Shown here in pieces: positions 9,417 to 19,661 of a DNA stretch of 64,000 nucleotides. Each line of letters opens with the position of its first letter. Position 1 is the stretch's first letter. The position numbers were made by a program, and so were the translations under genes. This stretch comes from Selaginella moellendorffii (Eukaryota; Streptophyta; Lycopodiopsida; Selaginellales; Selaginellaceae): contig NW_003314305.1 of assembly GCF_000143415.4 (NCBI RefSeq), positions 810,196 to 874,195 of the forward strand, given 5' to 3'. The notes below the pieces were generated by a model. It was not told the DNA's origin, made no database searches, and saw nothing but the letters and a program-made list of their open reading frames with translations.

Positions 9417-11683
9417 ATGGACGAGGCGCTCCTTGGCGAGCGAGGAATCCAAGCTCGCGCGAGCCGATCTCTCATGGATTCCAAGCGACCGAGGATTTTC
9501 ACTGTTCTTGGCGTGCTTGTCGCTGGTAAGAATGGAGAGATTCGTTGCTCCTGGTCGAAATTTCCATCGAAATATCTGTCTGGAATGTGGTCGCAGCTGT
9601 TTCTACCATCGCGATCGTGGTTCTTGGTGTCAAGATCATCGATGCGAGGGACTCTCTGGCGCCATCGCCAATACGATCGCTAGCGAGCGCCGGCGGCGGC
9701 CAGATCTGCGAGGCGGACAATGGCGTCGTGGCGTCGGACGACGAGCGCTGCTCCATCGTCGGAAGGGATGCGCTTGCCCGGGGCGGCCATGCGGTCGACG
9801 CTGCCGTGGCCACGGCCGTTTGCGAGGGCGTCGTCAATCCCATGTCCAGTGGCATTGGCGGCGGCGCGTTCTTGCTCCTGCGACTCGCCAATGGCTCCGC
9901 CATCGCCTATGACATGCGCGAGACCGCCCCAGCCGCGGCATCCAAGGTACTTGGAATTCTTTTTCTTTCTTTCATTGCATTCCATCCACGAAGAACTCCT
10001 CTCTCTTTTTTTCCAGGACATGTACGCAAAGAACCCATCCTCTAAAGTCGATGGTGCTTTGTCCGCGGGAGTTCCTGGCGAGCTCGCTGGACTCCACCTC
10101 GCGTGGCAGCACTTTGGAAGGCTGCCCTGGAAATCGCTCTTCGAGCCGGCCATCAAGCTAGCCCGGGATGGATTCGTGGTAACAGCTTACCTGGAATTTG
10201 AGATTGCTCAGAGTCTCAAGGGGATTCTAGCCCACAGAACGCTTCGACAGTTCCTCTCGCCGAATGGGAAGCTGGTGAAAGCTGGTGATGTTCTTCGCAA
10301 CGAGGAGCTGGCCAGGACGCTGGAGCTGATTGCCAACGAAGGGCCGGGTGTTCTCTACGGTGGTGTTATCGGCGAGAAGCTAGCAGCGGACGTCCAAGCA
10401 GCTGGAGGAATTATCACGATTGACGACTTGCGAGACTACGAAACTGCCGTTAGAGAAGCTGTGACAAGCGATGTTATGGGACTCACTGTTCTTGGAATGC
10501 CTCCTCCATCTTCGGGAGGGGCTACGCTAGCACTGGTATCTTTCCATTTTTTTATAGAATGTTTCTTTTGTCTCTTTGCTCACACTTGACGTGCAGGTGT
10601 TTAATATCCTCTCCAACTTTGACGATCTCGCTTCTGTGCCGGATGATTTATTCTACCACCGGCTCGTCGAGGCTTTCAAGCACGCCTACGCGGTGCGAAT
10701 GAACCTTGGAGATCCGGGCTTTGCCAACATCTCGCGTGTAATGCAAGACATGCTTTCTCCCGACTTTGCCGTGAAGCTTTACACGTCTATTCTGGATAAC
10801 ACAACCTTTGGGCCAGAGCACTATGGAAGCAAGTAAGCAGAAAGTTTCTCTCCGTTTCTTTTGCTGACCATTAGGTGCATTGATCAATATAGATGGAACC
10901 AACTGGTTGATCACGGCACTTGCCATTTTGGAATCATCGACCAGGATCGGAATGCGTTGTCAATGACTACCACGGTGAACTGGCGATTTGGATCCATGCT
11001 GCTTTCGAAATCCACGGGTATCTTGCTGAACAACGAAATGAACGATTTTGCTGTTCCGAAAGCCGTGGTGCGAGGCGAATTTCCTCCGGCCGAAGTGAAC
11101 TTCGTCGCCCCCAACAAGAGACCACTTTCATCCATGTCCCCCACTATAGTTTTGCAGGTAAATGCTCTCTCTTAGCCTTTGTATGCCCGAAACGCCATCT
11201 CTGACTTAAACAATGCAGGATGGACAGCTGAGAGCCGTGCTAGGGGCAAGCGGCGGCATTAAAATCATCACTGGCGTTGCTCAAGTCTTTCTAAACTATT
11301 TCGTTCGTGGCAAGGACGCCTTGCATTCGGTCACGACTCCGCGCGTCCACCACCAGGTCGGGGAAGGAAAACGTTTCTCTTCCTCGCTGAAACTTTTCTC
11401 TTTGTTTGCCTTGCAGCTTGTCCCAAACGAGGTCGAATGCGAGGACTGGACGCTGGTAACAAACGAGCTCGTGGAAGTTCCAGAGGTGATCAGAGATGGA
11501 TTGTCAGCGAGGCAGCACAAGGTTGTGGAGACGACAGGCTACTGCGTCACGCAGCTCGTCCTCCACGATCTTCACGTCCCGGCCATAAATCACAAGCCCT
11601 CTCTTAATAACAGCACTGTCTACTTTGGGAGGATCACTGGCGTCAGTGACTACAGGAAGCATGGGTCCCCCGCGGGTTTCTAG
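9417..11683 (+). CDS. GGT: Gamma-glutamyltranspeptidase, membrane-anchored
   Basis: Cleaves the gamma-glutamyl bond of glutathione and its conjugates. Exons: 9417-9525, 9597-9946, 10017-10535, 10597-10832, 10875-11157, 11219-11356, 11417-11683. All introns are GT-AG and the joined frame gives 633 residues, a normal family length. The N terminus is short and basic, followed by a hydrophobic anchor (residues about 28-50, FTVLGVLVAAVSTIAIVVLG) with no clear cleavage site, so a signal-anchored enzyme is likely, perhaps vacuolar or apoplastic. The precursor's autocatalytic threonine lies in DHGTCHFGIID (about Thr420); the family motifs NPMSSGIGGGAFLL, PPPSSGGATLAL and GILLNNEMNDF are intact. The first ATG was chosen because the frame is open from it; a second Met at codon 20 would also keep the anchor. 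The gene appears complete. Confidence 0.93.
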
Positions 11684-11746
11684 AAAATTAAAAGTTATTT
11701 ATTGTCTAGAAATATATTTTTTATTTTTAAAGTATCCTCAGACTAA

Positions 11747-12845
11747 TGGAGAAATATATTTGCCTTTACGCAATCTTTTTTGTTAGGGTAATCCTTTTAT
11801 TAGGGTTTACACAATCCTTTTTGTTAGAGTATTTTGCTAGTGATATAAACAATTTTTATACTGTTGAGGAAGAGTTTGGTTGTGGTGGCCAATCTATCAT
11901 GTATAAGATTAAATGCAAGGCAGACAGTAAGTTTTTCGCATGTAAGTCAATTTGAATTAGCAACTACTCAAGCAAGGATTTAATCATCGATGACACACTC
12001 TCGAATGAAGGCCTGCGAGAGGAAGCTGAGGTGGAGATCGAGGCACTGGTGCATCTCTCAACCATCATTGATCAAGTAACCATAAAACGAAGAGCAATAG
12101 TGGAGCCATGGTACCTGAGCTTGTGGAGGTTTTCAAGGATGAGGATTACTACCACCTTGTCATGGAGTTGTGCCAGTGCTTGCTAAAGGATGTACTACTA
12201 AAAAAAAAGAGGCTTAACGAGCATGAAGCTGTAATTGTGATCAAGCATATGACCAAGGCAGTGCACAAGATGCATAGGAGGGGCATTGCTCACAGGGATA
12301 TCAAGCCTGGAAACATCCTTCTAGGGTTTGGGAAGAGCTTTGTTGGGAATGTAAAATTGGCAAACTTTGGAACATCATTAAGGTTTTCAAAGAAGGGGTC
12401 TCCACCAGGTATAATCATGAGGGGGATGGTTAGGACATAGAGGTATAAGGCTCCTGAGATGTCATCTCCTGACTGTGTTTATGATGAGAGGGTTGACATG
12501 TGGAGTGTGGGGATTGTCCTTTATGAAATGTTGTCTGGGAAGTGTGCATTTCCAAAGCTGGCATCACGGGAAATCGAGAAGAGATTGAGATGTTTGAAAA
12601 ATTTGTCAACAAGCCCTTTTGACTGGATAAGTATGAGTGACCAAGCTAAGAAACTTATTTTGCATTTGCTCAACATGGACTCTGAGAAGAGGCTGTCTTT
12701 GCGGAAAGTGAAGAAACATCCTTGGGTAATGAGGAATTTATCAAGTTCACAACACGAATTGACAATGAAAAAGCTCCAGGATCAAGCAAAAGCAAGGAAG
12801 ATGAGTTTAAAATTGGTTTTCCAGCAGCCAAAACTTGGGAAATAA
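11747..12845 (+). pseudogene. CDPK-like Ser/Thr protein kinase, intronless and dead
   Basis: A single intronless stretch resembling a calcium-dependent-type kinase catalytic domain, without EF hands. Glycine-loop relic EEEFGCGGQSIMYKIK (about 11860), the VAIK-like lysine in FFACKSI followed at once by a TGA (about 11953), and VMELCQCLLKDVL in another frame (from 12108). The catalytic loop AHRDIKPGNILL is good, but the metal-binding DFG reads NFG (VKLANFGTS, about 12353). A TAG at 12438-12440 precedes RYKAPEMSS, then VDMWSVGIVLYEMLSGKC and a C-lobe ending at TAA 12843-12845. Lack of introns suggests a retrocopy, though no poly(A) tract or flanking repeat is obvious. Not expected to be active. 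Confidence 0.7.
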
Positions 12846-13305
12846 TATTAAACATTAGAATGATAGAGCCAAAAAAGATTAAATTGTGATGTGTGAATAA
12901 AGTATGGCAAACTATTCATTCAGAGATCATTTACATGCAATTTTGTAACTAAACTGTAAAAACATACAATTTTGATATACAAAGCACCAAGAAATAGGGC
13001 TTTCGTAAAAACTGAAGTTTCTTTATGTTGTATAATCAGATGACGTGGCAGAATACATTGATATATCACCAATATCTTCTGTGACTGCTACTGTGACTGA
13101 GCAAATGTAGTTTTATTTATTTCATAGAATGGAATTAAAGTGAAATTATAATTACAAATCAGCATAAGTAAACAAAAAAGAGGGAAAAACGAAGGCTTTG
13201 AAACGGTTATTGTTCAGTGGCCAATCAACTGACATTTCAACTGAAGCTGCGGAAGCTGGTCGCGCAAAATGCCGGGAGTCGGATGAAAAGACAAAGTAAA
13301 AAAAG
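12846..13305. other. Intergenic, AT-rich; upstream region of the LBD gene
   Basis: Holds the 3' flank of the dead kinase and the upstream region of the LOB-domain gene. I see no further gene and no promoter motif I could defend. Confidence 0.35.
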
Positions 13306-13983
13306 ATGTCGGAGCAGCAGCAGCAGCAGCGGCACGACCACCACCACCAAAATCTCCAAAGTCACCCCCAAAATCTCTCCTCCCACCACCAAAATCTCTC
13401 CCTCCACCTCCAAAATCACCACCAAACTCAAAATCACCACCACAGCCACCACTACCACCACCACCACCACCACCAGCAGTCGAGCGCCACCTCCGCCTGC
13501 GCAGCTTGCCGAAACCTCCGGCGGCGCTGCACGCCCGAGTGCCTGTTCGCGCCATACTTCCCGCCGGACCAGCCCGAGCGCTTCGCCAACGTTCACAAGG
13601 TCTTCGGCGTCTCCAACGTGAGCAAGATGCTCAACGAGCTCCCCGTCTGCTTCCGCGAGGATTGCGTCAACACTTTGGCGTACGAGGCGGACATGCGAGT
13701 GAAAGATCCAATCTATGGCTGCGTCGGTGTCATCTCCGTGCTCCAGCAAAGGGTGGCGTGTCTCCAGGCCCAGCTCGCGCACATACACGAAGCTTTTGCT
13801 CTCGCCGCCGCCACTAGCGCCGCTGCCGCTGCCGCCACCGCCGCCGCCAACTCCCACCACTCGGGCTTCTCCGTCGCCGCCGCTACTGCAGCTACCGCCG
13901 CTACCACCACCGCCACCACTGCCACCACCGTCGCCGCCGCCGCCGCTACCACAGCCTCTGACTCTACCTCACAGGGCAAGTGA
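13306..13983 (+). CDS. LOB-domain (LBD) transcription factor, class I
   Basis: Plant-specific DNA-binding protein that sets organ boundaries and lateral-organ programmes. A single exon of 225 codons is visible. The zinc-finger-like motif CX2CX6CX3C is intact (Cys65, Cys68, Cys75, Cys79 in CAACRNLRRRCTPEC), followed by the GAS block (FANVHKVFGVSNVSKMLNEL), the DPIYGCVG motif and a leucine-zipper-like coil (about 142-164), the mark of class I members. Unusual: the first 60 residues are His/Gln-rich, from repeated CACCAC- and CAAAATCTC-type tracts, including a run of histidines, and the tail is Ala/Thr-rich. Start at 13306 is the first ATG of this frame downstream of an A-rich leader. It lies tail to tail with the Deg protease gene, 175 bases apart. 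Confidence 0.9.
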   Translation: MSEQQQQQRHDHHHQNLQSHPQNLSSHHQNLSLHLQNHHQTQNHHHSHHYHHHHHHQQSSATSACAACRNLRRRCTPECLFAPYFPPDQPERFANVHKVFGVSNVSKMLNELPVCFREDCVNTLAYEADMRVKDPIYGCVGVISVLQQRVACLQAQLAHIHEAFALAAATSAAAAAATAAANSHHSGFSVAAATAATAATTTATTATTVAAAAATTASDSTSQGK

Positions 13984-14158
13984 TAATTTACAGGCTCTCT
14001 CCTCTCTATCTCTACACTCTCTTTTTCACAAAACTACACTCTTTTTTACAGCAAAAATCTTTTTTTTTCTCCATTTTTTTGCTCGGTCTTTCTTTACAAC
14101 GTGATAGTATCTTACAAAGGTTTCTCCTTTTTTTCTTCTTCCATTTCGTGGATCTCTT

Positions 14159-16077
14159 TTATTCTTCTAGCTCCTCGAGTGTTACGTAGTAGTCTTGTAT
14201 GGAGCTCCCTCTCTTGACGCTCACCTGGAAGCGAAGTATAATTGGAGAGGAGTGAGGAGAATTTAGAGCTGCTTACCCTCACGACTTCTTCGATGCAGCG
14301 CTCGTCGATCAGTGCGAGAAGATCTTCCACGGTTTTCACGGCCTGCGAAGAAAGATAACTTTAAACAAGGAGAGAAAGAGACTTGTCACGAACCTCGCCA
14401 TTGATAGCAACGATGACGTCTCCAAGAACCAATCTTCCATTCTCATCTCTTGACGTAGCTGCCACGCAAAGAAACCGAAGTTTCTAAGATGGAAAAAACA
14501 AAAAAAAACCACCAAAGTTGTGTGTCTCACAAACCTTTCAAACCCGCTTGAGCAGCAGCACCGTTTGAAGATAATCCCAGCACCAAAACTCCAGTCACTC
14601 CCAGCTGCCTCGTCTGGCTCTCACTCGCACAAACAATCCCCAAGCCCGGCCTCACAACTTTCCCATCGCGAATAATCTGGTTTATCACCCTTCGCACGGT
14701 GTCCACCGGGATCGCAAAGCCAACACCGGCGCTGGCCCCGGTCGGCGAGTAAATCGCAGTGTTCACGCCTATCAGTCGTCCTTGTGAATCCAGCAAAGGC
14801 CCTCCAGAGTTTCCAGGATTTATCGAAGCATCGGTTTGGATCACACCACGAATGATCCTTCCACCGATGCTTCTGATATCTCTGCCGACACCGGAGATAA
14901 TTCCACTCGTGAGTGTTCTGTCGAGTCCAAAAGGATTTCCAATCGCGAGTACGTGTTGGCCAACTTGGAGTCCCTGGATCAAGTAGAAACTGTCAAGAAC
15001 TGGGAAGAAAAACAAGAAAACAAGAAAGAAGTGAGGAGCACCTGTGAAGTACCAACGCTGATTGGTTTTAGCTTGGATGGCGGTGCCGAGATCTTGAGCA
15101 CTGCGAGGTCCTTGTTCTTCGCATATCCAACCAGAGTTCCGTCCCAAGTGCTGGCATCTGAGAGTGTTACTCGAGCTCGTTCGCCGTTCATGGTGACGTG
15201 ATAGTTCGTGACGATATGACCATCTTTGTCCCACACGAATCCGCTGCCAGTTCCTCGAGGGATCTCAACGGGATTCATCGACATGTCTTTGCCGAGTCGA
15301 AGCGTTGTGATGTGAGCCACGGAGGGGCTGCAGTCTTGGAAGAGTTTTATGCTGTTCTTCTCGGCGTCCAGCCACCAATCTGTGAGAAAAAAGAGAATTT
15401 TTGAGTCCAAAGTCGTACTGCGAACAAGTCTAACCTCCAAACAGATAAACACGTCGAGCAAAGTCGTGCCTCACGCAAGCAAACAAAAGAAAAAACTATG
15501 GCTAAAGAAAAAGACTTACCTTCTACAGGGGGTGAAGAGCCATGGAGGAGCTCGTAAGAGAGATGCGGCGGAGGCTCAGCGCCCTCGAGGTATTGTTGCA
15601 GCAGCCTCTTCGCAGCAGGAGGAATGAAGTTCTTGGTCTTCTCCAGCCTCTCGACGAGCTCCTTTCTCTCGAGGCAGTCACGGTAATCCACACCGCCTGC
15701 ATCTAAAACTCTCTTGAGCTGACTCACTCGCAAAGCCGATAGATTACTGCTCTTGCCGGAAGAAGGCGCAGGAGAGCTCTTCGATCTTGCTCGATCGTCG
15801 GAAACCAAGAACGCCCTGATGACGCTGGGCCGAGGAGCCGACGTCTTTGGCTGTGCCTGTAAGTTTCCGATAAACTCTGTCACCATAGCCAGCAAGAACG
15901 CAAGAAGAAAAGGAACTTTGGTAGCTAGGAATGGAGGAGAGAAACAAATACCTGCGCAAAGGAGCTCCTCCTCAGCCAGATTCTCGTCCTGCCACTGAAT
16001 TCCAGCATTCTTCTCGCGAGCTGCGACGACGAGGGCGAAGATCCGGACAAGTGAAAGCCGCAACTTAGAGCCGCCAT
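14159..16077 (-). CDS. Deg/HtrA-type serine protease with N-terminal SAP-like module
   Basis: ATP-independent trypsin-like protease of the Deg1 type, probably plastid. Exons (5'->3'): 16077-15952, 15856-15520, 15379-15042, 14973-14535, 14458-14394, 14342-14277, 14224-14159. The joined frame gives 478 residues. Residues 1 to about 60 are Ser/Arg-rich like a transit peptide. Residues about 80-125 ([20 protein letters not shown], then [11 protein letters not shown]) form a SAP/ARMET-C-like helical module. The catalytic triad is visible: His215 (IVTNYHV), Asp245 ([10 protein letters not shown]), Ser323 (GNSGGPL). One PDZ domain follows (about 365-478, with [13 protein letters not shown]). The product closely resembles plastid Deg1 apart from the SAP-like module, which I do not recall in Arabidopsis Deg1. 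All introns are GT-AG. The gene appears complete. Confidence 0.9.
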
Positions 16078-16690
16078 TCTTCCTGCCTGGAAGAAAACCA
16101 CCAAAAGAGGGACTTTTATGCATGGATTCACCTCAAAACAACCGACTTTAAACTTGCCTGTGAGCTCTCGTCGCGGCGGATAAACAGTCCGGCCTCCATT
16201 GGAATTTATGCTGCGCTTTCCTCCAAGGCTCCGTACGAAGAGCTCGCGCCCCATTGGTGCCGTACAGAGGTCGCTGTTCCACGTAGGCAGCGTGATGTCG
16301 GTCCGGGGCTCGAAACTTAAGAGCGTCAAAACTATGGTTTTGTTCTAACAGATAGAAGCGAGAGTGAAAGTGGAGCTTCTCCTCTCTCCTATAGAAGCAC
16401 AGCTTTACAAAAGAGATCCATGTTTAATCTTCTCGCGGGAGAAGATTGGATGGATCGAGCGATCGATCAATCAGGCCTGGTCGTCATCGTGATTAGATTC
16501 ATCAAAACTGGGAGTCTCGGGATGGTCTTCCTCCTGAGAGCCAAAGCAAGAAAAACTCGATGTAAGATCGGCTGGTTGTCACTGGAAAGAAAGAGAAAGC
16601 TATGGTTTAAGACTGGTTTAAGACTGGCGAGCGAATGAAATGAATGAATCGAAATGCATTCTTTTCGAGCTTGGGTACCATTTTTTTTTT
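16078..16690. other. Intergenic between Deg protease 5' end and RER1 3' end
   Basis: Presumed promoter and leader of the minus-strand Deg gene. No other gene is supported; short open frames here lack family resemblance. Confidence 0.4.
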
Positions 16691-17446
16691 CTAATCTGTA
16701 GAAGTGCTTGCCTTGTCAGAAGACGATGCCCTCCCGCTGTAGCGCTGTGGATCAACCAAAACAACACGAAACGAGAAAAAAAATCAGACTTTTACTCCAC
16801 GAGACGGAAGGAAAATAAAATGGTTTTTACCTGTTTACCGATGGAGAATGGAATGTATCTATGCTTCACCATGTGAAGTATTTGTCTCTTCATCGTGAGG
16901 AACAAAAGCACGACCCAGTAGATCACCAGGATTGGCCAAAACACTGGAACGTCGAATATCGGGAAGAAGGTCATCACGAAAGCAATGCCGATAGCTCTCG
17001 TCAAACCATACCTGCAAGAAGATGGAGAAAAAATCAGACCTTGAGCAAGGAATCGAGCAAAGATGACACTCTTCGCACAAAAGAAGAAGAATTCCAGCTT
17101 ACCAGCACTTGAATTCCGGGAGCCTCCTCATAAACGGCCGGAATTCATCGCTCTCCTTGACAATGTGCGGCAAAACCGGGCCCTCGTACTCGGGATCCAC
17201 TTGCGGCGAGAGAAATCCGATGAGGAGATTGAGAAGATAGATCCCCAGAGCGTACGTGATGACATAGAATCCCTCCAGGTAGTACACCCTGATGCCATAG
17301 ATCGACGCCGCCACCAGCGTCCCCAGCCAGCGCCACATCGGGAATGGCGTCCATCGATCCAACACCTGCTGGAGCTTGCGCGACACGGAGCTCCGCCATT
17401 GCGCAGCAGTGGACACTGGATCTGCCTCCACGGCGCCTTCCATCAT
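16691..17446 (-). CDS. RER1: RER1, Golgi-to-ER retrieval receptor
   Basis: Sorting receptor in the early Golgi that returns escaped ER membrane proteins through COPI vesicles. Exons 17446-17103, 17011-16831 and 16744-16691 join to 192 residues, the normal size. The product has the four-membrane-span pattern: residues about 40-60 ([20 protein letters not shown]), about 62-82 ([18 protein letters not shown]), then [20 protein letters not shown] and [14 protein letters not shown]. The family signatures [18 protein letters not shown] and RYIPFS.GKQ are intact. Exon 3 encodes only the short Ser-rich cytosolic tail. Two ATGs stand in tandem at the start (17446, 17443). It shares a 149-base 5' region with the divergent ZFPL1 gene. 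Confidence 0.95.
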
Positions 17447-17595
17447 CTTCCTTTCCCCCTTCTCTGCCCAAACCCTAGCCTAGCCCTAAAATTCCAAGAT
17501 CTAGAGCCCTTGGAAAAGTAAACATTTGAAATGCTCTGTTTTTAGGGCTCTTTAGGGTTTCGCGTTCTAGGGCGATCGGCGATCGGCGATCCGCG
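17447..17595. promoter_or_regulatory. Short bidirectional promoter between RER1 and ZFPL1
   Basis: Only 149 bases separate the two start codons, so both leaders and any core promoter must share this space. It contains telo-box-type motifs on both strands: AAACCCTAG near 17470 and TAGGGTTT near 17553. A TCGGCGA repeat sits next to the ZFPL1 ATG. No TATA box is evident. Telo boxes are typical of broadly expressed plant genes. That the region drives both genes is an inference from spacing. Confidence 0.6.
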
Positions 17596-19138
17596 ATGGT
17601 GGTCTGCGCGTGCCGCAAGGTGAGTCCTGTCCTCGTTCTGCGAGGATCTCTAACTCAATCCATCCAGGGGCGCGGCAGGCCACGCGAATCTACTGCTATT
17701 GCCACTCTCTCGCGCTCTGCGGTGAATGCGTGTGCGCGGATCAGCACAAGATTTGCGTGGTGAGTGAGTGAGTGAGTGAGCGCGCGAGCTCTGTAGATCG
17801 ATTTTTCCTCTTCCAGCTAGCGATCTCTTCTCACAGCGGCTGTTGTGATGGGAATCTTTTAGGTGCGAACTTATCCCGAGTGGGTGATCGACCCTGACTA
17901 CTCGTGGCCTCCAAAATGTAGCGTTTGCGATGAGGAGCTTCGTGAAGATCAAGCGGTGTCCAGACTGGGATGTCTACGTGAGTTCTTCTTCTTCTTCTTT
18001 TGTCTTTGCTTCGACTTAACGCGAGCTTCTCTTCTACAGATGCTTTGCATTCTTCCTGCTTGGAGTCACACCTCAAGAGCTTCCCAGATCATACAGCTCC
18101 GGCTGGTTATGGATGTCCAGAGTGTGGCTTGCCGGTAAGAATTTCTTTTTTTTTATTCCGGTCTCGTAAGCTATGGGTTTAAGCTGTGACTCGTTTGAAT
18201 CAGCTTTGGCCTCCACCGCCAAAGAACTTTCGAAACTTCAACGTTGGTCTTCCTTTGAAACTCAGGGAAGCGATAGCACAGGTAACTCTTTGCAAATTCT
18301 CGAATTCTGTCTCTAACTGAGAATAAAAACTGTGACATTGCAGGCTGGCCTCGCAGGAACTTTGCTGGGAGGTGACTTGACGAATCCGGATGCCGCACCG
18401 GCAGCGTTTTCGTCCATGCCTCTCGTCTCTACCATCGGGATCCCGGAGAAGAGCGCGCTTGAAGGCCACCAACCTGTCTCGACAGTGAGCGAGATATCTG
18501 CTGTGGATGAGCCGTCATCTACTGCTCCAGTGGCCTCCACCTCTGCAAATACTTCGCCATCTCCCAATGTTTCGTCCCAAATGGTCAGGCTTTCCCTGTC
18601 TTTTGCTTTCCTGTTCACTGATTCTTTCTGCGTGTGTTCCAGGCAAATTCTCTAGCAAGGAAAAATTCCTACCGGCCGGAGAAGGTTGTCATAGGATCAA
18701 TGCCTTACATCGACGATGATGGTGACGATGAGGACGCAATCAGTAGAAAATATGCCCGTCGTGGTAAGCTGGATTTCTGCTCGAAGGAAATTCGTTTTTT
18801 GATTGATTGATTCCACCAGGGCCCTTCTACAAGCAACTTTTGACGCACATCCTACCGTTTTGGTCCCCCGCATTGCCAACTTTGCCAGTGACAAATCCCA
18901 ACCTGCGGAAAGATGGCGATGAAGACCGTGGCGAGCTTCACTCTCGTCGTCGCCATCACCGGCATTCAACCGTTGATCCGAGAAACATCCTCTTCGTTTT
19001 TGCGATCCTGTAAGTTATGACACAGGGCCTTCTTCTCCTTTTCCTCCTCTCACTCCATTTTCCAGGTCTTGCATTGCGACAATGTTGCTGCTGTACTACC
19101 GCTTGATCCAAAACTCGTCCCTGGCAACAACGTCGTAA
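17596..19138 (+). CDS. ZFPL1: ZFPL1-like zinc-finger Golgi membrane protein
   Basis: Tail-anchored cis-Golgi protein with two N-terminal zinc modules. Exons: 17596-17619, 17679-17759, 17863-17977, 18040-18134, 18204-18281, 18344-18583, 18643-18763, 18820-19009, 19066-19138, joining to 338 residues. Residues 1-35 form a B-box-like finger (CACRK…CYCHSLALCGECVC…HKICV). Residues about 36-100 form a RING-like module (CSVCDEEL…LGCLHALHSSCLESHL…CPECGLPLWPP). A Ser/Thr/Pro-rich linker follows, then a basic stretch and one C-terminal membrane helix (FVFAILSCIATMLLLYY, about 312-328). Exon 1 is only eight codons; the exon 2 acceptor at 17678 was chosen because it restores the conserved ATR.YC frame. 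Intron 2 carries a TGAG microsatellite. Confidence 0.9.
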
Positions 19139-19661
19139 GGAAAAACAAAGACAGCGTATTCCCTGTTTGCTGCTTTGTCACCTCAATCTCAGAAACGTTT
19201 CCACTCCTTTGCTTTCAGTGGCCAACTTGGTGTGTCCTTCGATTCAGCCAGGCAAAAAAAAAAGGAGAGAACGAGCGAATAAAGATTAAAGAATGGTACC
19301 ATGTTGGTGTCTGAAGAACGCAGCAACCACATGGATTCCACTGGTGGCTGCCTTCGCGTCATTGATTCCAGTTTGAGGTCTGGCCTATTTCTTCCTTTTT
19401 TTCTATGTTTGGTTCTTCTTTTCCCCGAGATGATGAGACTCAAACTTCCAGGCTTGCTTTCGCCTGGCCTCTTTGAATTCCTCTTACTTACAGTGGGATT
19501 ATTGTTTCCAAGTTTCTTTCTCTAGCCTAGACGGAACGAATCGAGCGGCGAACTGATCTTCGCTACCGAAAAATCTATCGATCAATCGTAAGAAGCTTCT
19601 CTCCTCGTTTTTTTGGCCTTTTTCTTTTCTCTCCCATTGGTCCTTGAACTGGATCTAGCTA
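19139..19661. other. Convergent 3' region between ZFPL1 and the P450 gene
   Basis: T-rich flanks of two convergent genes. No separate gene is supported. Both polyadenylation regions should lie here. Confidence 0.4.

Noticed and set aside
13237-13979. Long minus-strand frame (207 codons, Gly/Val/Leu-rich) opposite the LBD gene
   Set aside because: Mirror of the CAC/GCC repeats of the LBD exon; no family resemblance, and the sense frame has clear LOB motifs.
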